Shown here: piece by piece, positions 19,973 to 27,919 of the stretch
How positions within the stretch are numbered: the first letter of the stretch is position 1
Layout: the number at the start of each line of letters is the position of its first letter
Assembly (NCBI RefSeq): GCF_001746295.1
Contig: NZ_MJAH01000001.1
Location: 1,283,188 to 1,347,187, forward strand
Length of the DNA stretch: 64,000 nucleotides
Direction: 5' to 3'
Origin: Streptomyces sp. LUP47B
GTDB lineage: Bacteria > Actinomycetota > Actinomycetes > Streptomycetales > Streptomycetaceae
The notes under the pieces: model-generated
The model's input: the letters and a program-made list of their open reading frames with translations, nothing else
Told to the model about the DNA's origin: nothing
Database searches by the model: none
Translations under genes and position numbers: made by a program

Positions 19973-21139
19973 ATGTCCGAGCACGAGCCACGTGTCCACG
20001 GCCACTGCGACGAGCGCTTCACGGCGGTGCGCACGGCGTTCGAGGAGAACTTCCGGGACCGTGCCGAGCTGGGCGCCGCGGTGAGCGTCGTGGTCGACGG
20101 CGAGACGGTCGTGGACCTGTGGGGCGGCTGGGCAGACGCGGCCCGCACCCGCCCCTGGGAGCACGACACGCTGGTCAACGTGTGGTCGACGACGAAGGGC
20201 CCGACGGCCCTGTGCGCCCACATCCTCGCCGACCGGGGCCTGCTCGACTTCGACGCCCCGGTGGCCGCCTACTGGCCGGAGTTCGCCGCCGAGGGCAAGG
20301 AGAAGGTCCTGGTACGGCACCTGCTGTCGCACCGGGCCGGGCTGTCCGGGCTGCGCGAGCCCCATTCGCTCGCCGAGCTCTTCGACTGGGAGCTGACGAC
20401 GGAGCGGCTCGCGGCGATGGAGCCCTGGTGGGAGCCGGGCACGGTGTCCGGGTACCACGCGTTCACGTACGGCTTCCTGGTCGGGGAGGTCGTCCGGCGG
20501 GTCTCGGGGCTGCTGCCGGGCGCCTTCCTGGAGCGGGAGGTGACGGGGCCGCTCGGCATCGATTTCACCATCGGGCTGCCGGAGAAGGAGGCCGGGCGGG
20601 CCGCCGAGCTGGTGCATCCGCCGGCCGCGTCGGCAAGCGAACAGGCCGCGATCTTCGCCCAGTTGGCGCCCGCGGCGATCGCCGCGCTGGCCAACCCCGG
20701 GGCGGGGGCCGGGGAGGCGAACACACGCGAGTGGCGAGCCGCGGAGATCCCGGCCGCGAACGGCCACGGCACCGCGCGGGCGGTCACCGCGCTCTACGGG
20801 ATCTTCGCGGGCCGCGGTTCCCACAACGGTCACCGGGTCCTGTCCCCCGAGGCCGCCGAGCGGGTCCGCGAGAGCCAGGGCAGGTGCCGCGACCTGGTGC
20901 TGGGCGCGGGGCTCGACAGCGAGACGGAGCTCGGGCTCGGCCTGTGGCTCAGCGGACCGAACGGCTCGTACGGGCCGAATCCGCGGGCCTTCGGACATGA
21001 CGGCTTCGGCGGATCGTGCGGTCTGGCCGACCCGGAGGCAGGGGTATCACTGGGTTACGTGATGAACCGGATGGGTCCTCACATCGCCGACGATCCCCGG
21101 AAGATGGCACTGATCGACGCCTTGTACAGCGTGCGGTGA
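19973..21139 (+). CDS. Serine hydrolase of the beta-lactamase/EstB family
   Basis: The 388-residue protein has the class C beta-lactamase fold. The SxxK motif is S72-T-T-K75 ('NVWSTTKGP'), followed by 'LLSHRAGLSGL' near 120 and the tyrosine motif 'YHAFTYG' near 162. No signal peptide is visible, so it is more likely a cytoplasmic esterase than a secreted beta-lactamase. GGAGGG lies 4 nt before the ATG. Confidence 0.85.
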   Translation: MSEHEPRVHGHCDERFTAVRTAFEENFRDRAELGAAVSVVVDGETVVDLWGGWADAARTRPWEHDTLVNVWSTTKGPTALCAHILADRGLLDFDAPVAAYWPEFAAEGKEKVLVRHLLSHRAGLSGLREPHSLAELFDWELTTERLAAMEPWWEPGTVSGYHAFTYGFLVGEVVRRVSGLLPGAFLEREVTGPLGIDFTIGLPEKEAGRAAELVHPPAASASEQAAIFAQLAPAAIAALANPGAGAGEANTREWRAAEIPAANGHGTARAVTALYGIFAGRGSHNGHRVLSPEAAERVRESQGRCRDLVLGAGLDSETELGLGLWLSGPNGSYGPNPRAFGHDGFGGSCGLADPEAGVSLGYVMNRMGPHIADDPRKMALIDALYSVR

Positions 21140-21160
21140 CGGCGGGACGTCCTCGATGGT

Positions 21161-21898
21161 TCACGACGGTCGGACAGGACGCCTCGCCACGACCATCCGG
21201 ACCCGTGGGCTGCCGTCCCCGCGCACGCCGAACTCGGGCAGGGCGTACAGCTCCACCCGAAGGCCGGCCCCTTCCAGTTCCCGTCGTACGTGCCCGAGCC
21301 GGAAGTCCCGGTAGTACATGACGAACGGCGGTCGCCAGAGGGCGTTGCGCACCCGCATCGCGGAGTCGAACCCGAGGAGCGCCCAGTAGGCGGGAGACGA
21401 GGGACGAGGCGGGGCGACGACCGGGAAGGCGAAAGCGCCGCCCGGCCGGAGCACCTCGCGGGTCTGGGCGAACAGACCGGGCAGTTCGGCCGGCAGGAAG
21501 TGGCCGAAGGCCCCGAAGCTCACGACGAGGTCGAAGGAGGCGGGGGCGAACGGCAGGGCGCGCGCCTCGCCCCGTACCCAGTTCACACGCGGGCCCCCGG
21601 ACCGCGTCCGCTGTCGGGCCACATCGAGCATCCCGGCACTGAAGTCGACCCCGGTCACGCTCTCCCGGCAGACCCGCGTCAGCACCCGGGCTCCGGCGCC
21701 GGTACCGCAGCACAGGTCGAGCCCGGCGTCGAAGGGGCCCATGCGGTGGAGCGCGGACGCGACCGCGTCCAGCACCGAGTCCGGCGTACGGAAAGGGGTG
21801 TGGTCGAACTTGGGGGCGAGCAGGTCGTAACCGCGCTCGACGGACGACAGTGCCTGGACGGCGAGTTCACGGAGGCTGGGACCTTCTGGGCTGAACAT
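21161..21898 (-). CDS. Class I SAM-dependent methyltransferase
   Basis: The 245-residue protein has SAM motif I 'GLDLCCGTGAGARVL' (about 62-76), an acidic post-I ('VTGVDFSAGMLDVA') and 'FDLVVSFGAFGHF'. Substrate unknown. It lies 5 bp after the PadR stop, so both are cotranscribed. A TAAGCT sequence 7 bases before the ATG could also allow a separate leaderless transcript. An alternative GTG start at 21952 inside padR has no ribosome-binding site. Confidence 0.8.
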   Translation of the reverse strand: MFSPEGPSLRELAVQALSSVERGYDLLAPKFDHTPFRTPDSVLDAVASALHRMGPFDAGLDLCCGTGAGARVLTRVCRESVTGVDFSAGMLDVARQRTRSGGPRVNWVRGEARALPFAPASFDLVVSFGAFGHFLPAELPGLFAQTREVLRPGGAFAFPVVAPPRPSSPAYWALLGFDSAMRVRNALWRPPFVMYYRDFRLGHVRRELEGAGLRVELYALPEFGVRGDGSPRVRMVVARRPVRPS

Positions 21899-21903
21899 CC
21901 GCG

Positions 21904-22467
21904 TCAGCTTAGGGGAGCGCGGCGTTTCAGAATGGCAAGAGCGCGCTCGCACCAGCGGATGATGTCCGTTTCGAGAGTGATTCCGCCCATGAGCGTGAGG
22001 TAGGGGCCGATCCGGTCGGCCTCCGCGAGAAATTGCTCTTCGGTGCGGCCGTCCAGGAGCCTCTCCCGTACCCGCTCGTAGCGGGCGAGTTTCCCGCGCG
22101 CCCAGGACATGCGCTCCTCGACCAGCGCCCGGGTGGCCCCGGGATCGACGCCGTCCATGGCCTGGATCTTGATCAGGAACTCGTCGCGGAGGGCGGCCGG
22201 TCTGCGGGGCGGTTCCGCGGCGAACGCGCGCAACTCGCGTCGGCCGGTCTCGGTGAGGGTGAACAGCCGCTTGTTGGGCCTGCGTTCCTGCTGCACCACG
22301 CGGGCCTCGACCAGCCCGTCCTGCGCCAGTCGTTCCAGCTCGCGGTAGAGCTGCTGAGGTGTCGCGGGCCAGAAGTTCGCCAGCGAGACGTCGAAGGCCT
22401 TGGACAGTTCGTAGCCCGAGGCCTCGCCCTCCAGCAGGGCCGCCAGGACGGCGTACTTGAGCGACAT
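21904..22467 (-). CDS. PadR family transcriptional regulator
   Basis: The 187-residue protein has an N-terminal winged helix ('LLEGEASGYELSKAFDVS', 'FWPATPQQLYRELERLAQDG') and a C-terminal helical domain (about 95-180). It forms a two-gene unit with the methyltransferase and is divergent from the SnoaL-like gene across 68 bp, so it may control both directions. A leaderless-type -10 TAGCCT lies six bases before the ATG. Confidence 0.9.
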   Translation of the reverse strand: MSLKYAVLAALLEGEASGYELSKAFDVSLANFWPATPQQLYRELERLAQDGLVEARVVQQERRPNKRLFTLTETGRRELRAFAAEPPRRPAALRDEFLIKIQAMDGVDPGATRALVEERMSWARGKLARYERVRERLLDGRTEEQFLAEADRIGPYLTLMGGITLETDIIRWCERALAILKRRAPLS

Positions 22468-22473
22468 ATGGAC

Positions 22474-22479
22474 AGGCTA
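22474..22479 (-). promoter_or_regulatory. Leaderless-type -10 box (TAGCCT) for PadR
   Basis: TAGCCT is followed by six bases and the ATG at 22467. No ribosome-binding site is present. It lies in the 68-bp divergent region shared with the SnoaL-like gene. Confidence 0.5.
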
Positions 22480-22535
22480 GCAGCAGGTGATTAATCTACT
22501 CCGCACCTACTCAACAAATTTGCTATGGAGGCTCG

Positions 22536-22943
22536 ATGCGAGCGTTCCGAGAAGCGGTCGAAGCGGGTGACCTCGACGCCGTGGAGGCCCTGCTGGCCGA
22601 GGACGTGGTCTTCACGAGTCCGGTGGTGTTCAAGCCGTACGAGGGCAAGGCCATCACGGCGGCGATCCTGGGCACTGTCGTCAAGGTCTTCGAGGACTTC
22701 CGCTACGTGAGCGAGCTGAGCAGCGAGGACGGGCGCGACCACGCGCTGGTGTTCGCGACCCGGGTCGGCGAACGGGCGCTGGACGGCTGCGACTTCATCC
22801 ACCTCGACGAGAACGGCCTGATCGACCGGCTGATGGTCATGGTCCGTCCGCTGTCGGGCGCGCAGGCCCTGGCGGCGGCCATGGGGGCGCGGTTCGAGCA
22901 GATCGCGAAGGAGGCGGAGGCACGGGCCGCGGCCGCCTCCTGA
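22536..22943 (+). CDS. SnoaL/NTF2-like fold protein
   Basis: The 135-residue protein has the cone-shaped SnoaL/NTF2 pattern: 'FREAVEAGDLDAVEALLAED' then 'VVFTSPV' and later 'DFIHLDENGLIDRLMVMVRP'. Members include small cyclases, isomerases and ligand carriers; the role here is unknown. GGAGG lies 6 nt upstream of the ATG. It is divergent from padR, which may be its regulator. Confidence 0.82.
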   Translation: MRAFREAVEAGDLDAVEALLAEDVVFTSPVVFKPYEGKAITAAILGTVVKVFEDFRYVSELSSEDGRDHALVFATRVGERALDGCDFIHLDENGLIDRLMVMVRPLSGAQALAAAMGARFEQIAKEAEARAAAAS

Positions 22944-22959
22944 GATCACGCTTCCGGGT

Positions 22960-24456
22960 TCACTGACCGGGAAGCGAGGACGCGGACGGTGGCGTCGCCG
23001 ATGGCGTAGATCCCATAGCCGTACTCCCCCGTGTTGCCGACGTGGCTGTTGATCGCGGGGGCTCCACCGTCCGGCTCCGCGGCGCGCGCAGCAGCACCCA
23101 CGCACAGCCGATACCGGTCACCGCGAGCGCGACACACGCGGTGAACGCCGCCTGATAGCCCGCTGTCAGGGCCGCGAGCCGCTCGGTGCCGGCGGTGTGC
23201 GACACGCTCGCGGAGGTGACGACGGCGACCCCGAAGGCCCCGCCGATCTGGAACGCGGCCGTCTGGATGCCGGAGGCGACTCCCGAGTCCCGCTCGCCGA
23301 CGCCGGTCAGGGCGGCGATGGACCCGGCGACCGCGCAGGCCCCGACACCCGGTCCGAAGAGCAGCAGCGCGGGGAGCAGGTCGCGCAGGAAGCCGCCGTC
23401 CACCGGCACCCCGGAGAGCAGCAGGGCGGCGAGCGCGCACAGCGTCAGTCCGCCCACGGCGACCGGGCGGGCGCCGATCCGGGTGACCAGGGCCTGTCCG
23501 GCGTACGACCCGGCGACCGCGCCCAGTGGCATCACGACGTTGGCGAGGCCGAAGCGCAGCGGCGACCAGCCGAGGACGCCCTGGCCGTACTGGGACAGGG
23601 TGTACGACATCCCGAAGGCGGTGGCGCCGAGCAGGAACACGACCAGGTTGGCGCCGCTCACCGTCCGGGCACGCAGTAGGCGCAGGGGGACGAGCGGGGC
23701 CGGGGTCCTGGACTCGGTACGCAGGAAGACAAGGGCGAGGACGACGGCGAGGGCCAGCAGGCCGGTCGTGCGCGGCGACACCCATCCGGCGCGGGGTGCC
23801 TCGACGACGGCGTACACACAGGCGACCAGGGCGCCGGTGGCGGTGAGGGCGCCGATCGGGTCGAAGGAGCGGGTGCGCACCTCGGTGCGGCTCTCGCGCA
23901 GCAGCAGCGGGCTCAGGACCAGCAGGGCCAGGGCGACGGGTGCGTTGAGGAAGAAGACCCACTGCCAGCCGAGCACGTCGGTGAGAGGGCCGCCGATCAG
24001 TAGGGCGGCAGTGGCGCCGAAGCCGCCGCTGCCCGACCACAGGGCGAGGGCCTTGTTGCGCTCGGGACCCTCCTCGAAGGTGTTCAGCAGGATCGACAGC
24101 GCCGTGGGCGCCATGACAGCGGCCGAGACGCCCTGCACGGCACGCGCGGCGACCAGCACGGCCGCCGTACCGGCGAACCCGCACAGCAGCGAGGAGAGCC
24201 CGAACAGCAGCGTGCCGGTCATGAAGACCCTGCGACGGCCCAGCAGGTCGGCGACCCGGCCACCGAGCAGCAGCAGTCCGCCGAAACTGAGCAGGTAGGC
24301 ACTCATCACCCATTGAGCGCCGCTCGCGGAGAACCCGAGGCCGTCGGCGATCGACGGCAGGGCCAGGACGACGATCTGCGCGTCCAGGATCACCATGAAA
24401 CCGGCGACACAGAGCAGACAAAGGGCGTACCAGCGGCGGGAGTCGGTGGCGGTCAT
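22960..24456 (-). CDS. MFS multidrug exporter (DHA2, 14-helix type)
   Basis: The 498-residue membrane protein has about 14 helices. 'GFMVILDAQIVVLALPSI' opens the first and 'GGRVADLLGRRRVFM' is the loop 2-3 motif of DHA2 drug exporters. GGAGG before 24456 sets the start. The last 35 residues are a Ser/Thr/Pro-rich tail encoded out of frame over a coding-like remnant, so the original C-terminus is probably lost. An ECF42-type promoter lies 37 bp upstream, inside the end of the sigma gene, so this exporter is likely a target of that sigma factor. Confidence 0.88.
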   Translation of the reverse strand: MTATDSRRWYALCLLCVAGFMVILDAQIVVLALPSIADGLGFSASGAQWVMSAYLLSFGGLLLLGGRVADLLGRRRVFMTGTLLFGLSSLLCGFAGTAAVLVAARAVQGVSAAVMAPTALSILLNTFEEGPERNKALALWSGSGGFGATAALLIGGPLTDVLGWQWVFFLNAPVALALLVLSPLLLRESRTEVRTRSFDPIGALTATGALVACVYAVVEAPRAGWVSPRTTGLLALAVVLALVFLRTESRTPAPLVPLRLLRARTVSGANLVVFLLGATAFGMSYTLSQYGQGVLGWSPLRFGLANVVMPLGAVAGSYAGQALVTRIGARPVAVGGLTLCALAALLLSGVPVDGGFLRDLLPALLLFGPGVGACAVAGSIAALTGVGERDSGVASGIQTAAFQIGGAFGVAVVTSASVSHTAGTERLAALTAGYQAAFTACVALAVTGIGCAWVLLRAPRSRTVEPPRSTATSATRGSTAMGSTPSATPPSASSLPGQ

Positions 24457-24492
24457 GGGGACCTCCGGTGTCGGGGTTGCCTTCACCCCACC

Positions 24493-24519
24493 GACGAACG
24501 GCCACTAGGCGGATCGACA
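24493..24519 (-). promoter_or_regulatory. ECF42-type promoter of the MFS gene
   Basis: On the minus strand TGTCGA (24514-24519), a 17-bp spacer and CGTC (24493-24496) precede the MFS start by 37 bp. The same -35, spacing and -10, plus flanking CCGTTCGTCGG, occur before the first DGPF gene (26770-26796). TGTCGA is encoded within the final codons of the sigma factor gene (the Cys-Arg pair of ECRSA). Confidence 0.65.
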
Positions 24520-25740
24520 CTCCCCGAGACGTTTCTCGAGAAAGTGCCGCTCGGCGTCGTTCTCCACCAGTTCCAGGGCCCGCTCGTACGCCTGCGCCGC
24601 CTCGGTCTTACGGCCGCTGCGGCGCAGCAGGTCGGCGCGCGTGGCCGGAAGCAGGTGGTAGCCGCTCAGCTCCCCCTCCTGTTCCAGTTCCGCGACCAGC
24701 GCCAGTCCCGCGTCCGTGCCCTGGGCCATGCCGACCGCCACCGCACGGTTGAGGCGGACCACGGCCGAGGGCACGAAGCGGAGCAGCTCGCCGTAGAGCG
24801 CGGCGATGTCGGCCCAGTCGGTGTCCTCGGCCGTGGCGGCGGTGGTGTGACAGGCGGCGATGGCGGCCTGGATCTGGTACGGCCCGGGACGGCCGCGGCG
24901 CAGCGCGGTCTCCAGCAGCGCCGCGCCCTCGTCCACCTCGGCGCGGTCCCACGCGGTGCGGTCCTGGTCCTCCAGCGTCACCAGTCCGCCGTCCGCGTCC
25001 ACACGGGTCTCGCGGCGGGCGTCGTGCAGGAGCAGCAGCGCGAGCAGACCGAGGGCCTCGGGTTCGTCCGGCATCAGCCGGGCCAGCACGCGGGCCAGCC
25101 GGATCGCCTCCGCGCACAGGTTCCGTCGTACGAGATCGGCCCCCGAGGTGGCCGCGTAGCCCTCGTTGAACAGCAGGTAGAGCACGCCGAGCACGCCGGT
25201 CGTGCGCTCGGGCAGGAGGTGGGCGGGCGGTACGCGGTAGGGGATGCCGGCGTTGCGGATCTTCTTCTTGGCGCGCACCAGGCGCTGTGCCATCGTCGCC
25301 TCGGGGACCAGGAAGGCGCGGGCGATCTCCGGTGTGGTCAGGCCCGCGAGGGTGCGCAGGGTCAGGGCGACCCGGGCCTCGATGTGCAGCGCGGGATGGC
25401 AGCAGGTGAAGATCAGCCGCAGCCGGTCGTCCTGGACTCCGCTGTCGTCGTACGGCTCCTCGGGTGCCGTGAGCATCGCCGCCTCCCGCAGTTTCCGTGC
25501 CCCGACCGCCTCCCGGCGCAGGACGTCCATGGCCCGGTGGCGGGCGGTCGTGGTGAGCCAGGCACCGGGGCGGCGCGGGACGCCGTCGCGCCGCCACCGG
25601 TCGAGGGCCTGGGCGAAGGCGTCCTGCGCGCACTCCTCGGCGAGGTCCCAGTCGCCGGTCACCCGGATCAGGGTGGCGACGACCTGGCCCCACTCCTCCT
25701 GGAAGGCGGCGGCGACCGCCTCTTCGGCCGTCACTCCCAC
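24505..25740 (-). CDS. ECF sigma factor of the ECF42 group
   Basis: The 411-residue protein has sigma region 2 ('EECAQDAFAQALDRW' near 36-50) and region 4 ('TLAGLTTPEIARAFLVPE' near 130). A long C-terminal extension (about 180-411) looks like TPR-type helices. This extension replaces an anti-sigma factor in the ECF42 group, and no anti-sigma gene is present. As in known ECF42 loci it is encoded with DGPF proteins. The GTG start overlaps the DGPF stop; a second GTG two codons later is also possible. Confidence 0.9.
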   Translation of the reverse strand: MGVTAEEAVAAAFQEEWGQVVATLIRVTGDWDLAEECAQDAFAQALDRWRRDGVPRRPGAWLTTTARHRAMDVLRREAVGARKLREAAMLTAPEEPYDDSGVQDDRLRLIFTCCHPALHIEARVALTLRTLAGLTTPEIARAFLVPEATMAQRLVRAKKKIRNAGIPYRVPPAHLLPERTTGVLGVLYLLFNEGYAATSGADLVRRNLCAEAIRLARVLARLMPDEPEALGLLALLLLHDARRETRVDADGGLVTLEDQDRTAWDRAEVDEGAALLETALRRGRPGPYQIQAAIAACHTTAATAEDTDWADIAALYGELLRFVPSAVVRLNRAVAVGMAQGTDAGLALVAELEQEGELSGYHLLPATRADLLRRSGRKTEAAQAYERALELVENDAERHFLEKRLGECRSA

Positions 25741-26072
25741 ACTGGCCGTACTTCCACCGAGCCGCCCCCGAGCGCCGCGGGATGCCGGGACGCGAGGGAG
25801 ATCGCCTCGTCCAGGTCGGCGACCTCGATGATGTCGATGCCGGCGATGTACTCCTTGGACTCGATGAACGGGCCGTCGGTGAGCAGGACCTCGTCGCCCT
25901 GGACGCGCACGGTGGTGGCGTCGGAGGCGGGACGCAGCCGGGCGCCGCCCTTGACGATGTCGCGGCTGCGGACTTCCTCGATGTAGGACGTGAAGCGGGG
26001 ATCCTCGGCGATCTCGGCGGGACTGAGTTCCGCGCCGCCGGCGGGGGTGCAGATCAGCAGGACGTACTTCAT
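25731..26072 (-). CDS. DGPF-motif (YCII-related) protein
   Basis: The 113-residue protein begins MKYVLLICTP, carries the hallmark 'LLTDGPFIESKEYIAG' (about 63-78) and ends 'VEVRPVWE'. It has the YCII ferredoxin-like fold. Its biochemical role is unknown; it belongs with ECF42 sigma factors in established families. The ATG overlaps the stop of the upstream DGPF gene (ATGA) and its stop overlaps the sigma start, so the three are translationally coupled. Confidence 0.9.
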   Translation of the reverse strand: MKYVLLICTPAGGAELSPAEIAEDPRFTSYIEEVRSRDIVKGGARLRPASDATTVRVQGDEVLLTDGPFIESKEYIAGIDIIEVADLDEAISLASRHPAALGGGSVEVRPVWE

Positions 26073-26731
26073 GACGTGGCCTCCGTGACGTGCTCGTGGA
26101 CGATCAGCCAGCGCGGACCGACATTGCGGTAGCCGGTGGTGACGCGCAGCAGGTTTCCGTCGGTGCGGATGAGGGCGTGGCCGAACGCGACGCTCTCGTC
26201 GACGTGGATACGGAACTCCAGCACCTCGCGGGTGACCGGCCCCCTCGCCTGCCATGCCTTGCGGAGCGCCTCGGCGCCCCTGTGGTGGTCGACGTGCGAC
26301 ACGACCTCCGCGTCCCGTGCGTAGCAGGCGATCACCCGCTCTGCGTCGCCCGCGCGCGCCGCGTCCGTCAGTTCGGCGTCGAGGCGGCGGATCTCCCCTT
26401 CGGGATCCTCGTCCTCCCAGAACGGGCGCACCTCCATGGCGCCGATCGTGGCCACGGGGTGCTTCGCCGCCGCCTCGATCGCCTCTTCCAGGCTGTCGCA
26501 CTCCAGGATGTCGAAGCCGGCGACGTACTCCTTGGTCTCCGCGAACGGCCCGTCGGTGCGCAGCACTTCACCGCCGCGCACCCGCACGGTGACCGCGTCG
26601 GCGGGCAGTGCGAGCCGGTGCCCGTGCTGCCGCACGCCACGGTCCCCGAGTTCCTCGACCCAGGGTTCGACGGGGGCCATGCCCGAGGCGTCGTTGGTGT
26701 CGTCGCCGCAGACGAGCAGCATGTACTTCAT
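26069..26731 (-). CDS. DGPF-motif protein fused to a SnoaL/DUF4440-like domain
   Basis: The 220-residue protein is a fusion. Residues 1-108 are a DGPF/YCII domain ('LRTDGPFAETKEYVAGFD'). Residues 115-220 form a SnoaL/NTF2-like domain ('AELTDAARAGDAERVIACYA', 'RWLIVHEHVTEA'). It is the first gene of the ECF42 operon and has a matching TGTCGA/CGTC promoter just upstream. AGGATCC-type sequence precedes the ATG. The fused NTF2-like domain suggests a small-molecule binding or isomerase function, not proven. Confidence 0.88.
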   Translation of the reverse strand: MKYMLLVCGDDTNDASGMAPVEPWVEELGDRGVRQHGHRLALPADAVTVRVRGGEVLRTDGPFAETKEYVAGFDILECDSLEEAIEAAAKHPVATIGAMEVRPFWEDEDPEGEIRRLDAELTDAARAGDAERVIACYARDAEVVSHVDHHRGAEALRKAWQARGPVTREVLEFRIHVDESVAFGHALIRTDGNLLRVTTGYRNVGPRWLIVHEHVTEATS

Positions 26732-26769
26732 GGATCCTCCCGGTCCTCATGAGCTTCCTACACCCACCC

Positions 26770-26796
26770 GACGAACGGGGCAGACCCGAATCGACA
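26770..26796 (-). promoter_or_regulatory. ECF42-type promoter of the DGPF operon
   Basis: On the minus strand TGTCGA (26791-26796), a 17-bp spacer and CGTC (26770-26773) precede the DGPF fusion gene by about 39 bp. The layout is the same as at 24493-24519. Both match the TGTCGA/CGTC-type promoters that I recall for the ECF42 group. Confidence 0.68.
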
Positions 26797-26848
26797 CCCG
26801 ACGCGCACGAAAAATGATGGGCACCCGTACGGCTGGTTGGATGGTGGC

Positions 26849-27679
26849 ATGACGTCCGACGAGCACGCTCGGCTGATGCGGGCCAACCAGGCCAACTGGG
26901 ACGCCCGCACCCCCGTCCACCTCGCCAGCCGGTTCTACGGTCTCGGCGGCCGGGACCTCGATCCCGAGCGCTGGTTCGCCGCCTTCGAGTGGGAGGACCT
27001 CGGCGACCTCACCGGCCGTGACGTGCTCCACCTCCAGTGCCATCTCGGCACGGAGACGCTCGCCCTGGCCCGCCGTGGCGCCCGCGCGGTGGGGCTCGAC
27101 TTCTCGGAGGCGTCGGTGGCGGCCGCGGCCGGAATCGCGGCGCGGGCGGGCGTGGCCGTCGAGTACGTACAGGCGAACGTCTACGACGCCGTCGAGGCGT
27201 TGGGCGGGCGGCGCTTCGACGTCGTCTACACCGGCAAGGGCGCCCTGTGTTACCTGCCCGACCTCGAGCGATGGGCCGGCGTGATCGCCCAACTGCTGCG
27301 TCCTGGCGGTCTGTTGTACGTCGTCGAGTTCCATCCGCTGCTCAACTCGCTGGGCCCGAAGCCCGCGCCGGGCGAGGGCCCCGAGCTGCTGTTGCGCCAT
27401 GACTACCTCGGTGGCGAGGGGCCCGTGCACCGGGACGCGACCCACACCTACACCGACGGCCCGCCCGTCGAGGGGGCCACCGAAAGCTACGAGTGGATGC
27501 ACGGAATAGGTGAGGTCCTGGGCGCGTTGACGGGGGCGGGACTGAGTGTCCGGCGGCTCCGGGAGAGCGAGGAGCTGCCGTGGCCCCGCTGGCCCCACAT
27601 GAAGCGCACGCCGTCCGGCTGGTGGCGTCTTCCCGAGCCGCGGATCCCGCTTCTCTACGGACTTCTGGCCCACCGCTGA
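26849..27679 (+). CDS. Class I SAM-dependent methyltransferase
   Basis: The 276-residue protein has 'DVLHLQCHLGTETLALARRG' as motif I (about 58-77), then 'AVGLDFSEASVAAA' and 'FDVVYTGKGALCYL'. The LQCHLGT form is seen in an actinobacterial methyltransferase group of unknown substrate. ATG 26849 is chosen; a TTG twelve bases earlier is the other in-frame option. TTGGAT six bases before the ATG may be a degenerate leaderless -10. It is divergent from the DGPF operon across 117 bp. Confidence 0.82.
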   Translation: MTSDEHARLMRANQANWDARTPVHLASRFYGLGGRDLDPERWFAAFEWEDLGDLTGRDVLHLQCHLGTETLALARRGARAVGLDFSEASVAAAAGIAARAGVAVEYVQANVYDAVEALGGRRFDVVYTGKGALCYLPDLERWAGVIAQLLRPGGLLYVVEFHPLLNSLGPKPAPGEGPELLLRHDYLGGEGPVHRDATHTYTDGPPVEGATESYEWMHGIGEVLGALTGAGLSVRRLRESEELPWPRWPHMKRTPSGWWRLPEPRIPLLYGLLAHR

Positions 27680-27919
27680 CAGCCGCGTGCTACTCTGCCG
27701 ACAGCACTTGTGTACGCCCTGCTGTGGGCGCCGGTGCCAGTTCCTCCTCAGTTCGCCGGTCGGTGTACCGGCTTCTCCTCATCATCTCGTGATCAGTGGC
27801 CCTGCCACACCCGAGGTGCTGTTTCCCGCCGCCGAAGGCGCTGTCCGCCTTCCCTCTCGCGGCTTCCCCCCTTCCTTCCGCATGTCCCATGCCTTCCGTC
27901 CTCGAAAGGACAGACCACC
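27680..27919 (+). promoter_or_regulatory. Pyrimidine-rich 5' leader of the rho paralogue
   Basis: The 240-bp gap ahead of rho contains no gene. Its last 100 bases are strikingly C/T-rich and G-poor on the plus strand (for example CTTCCCCCCTTCCTTCCG at 27869-27886), ending in GAAAGGA before the ATG. C-rich, G-poor unstructured RNA is what Rho binds, so I infer an autogenous rut-like leader. AT-richer sequence near 27690-27790 may hold the promoter. Confidence 0.45.
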
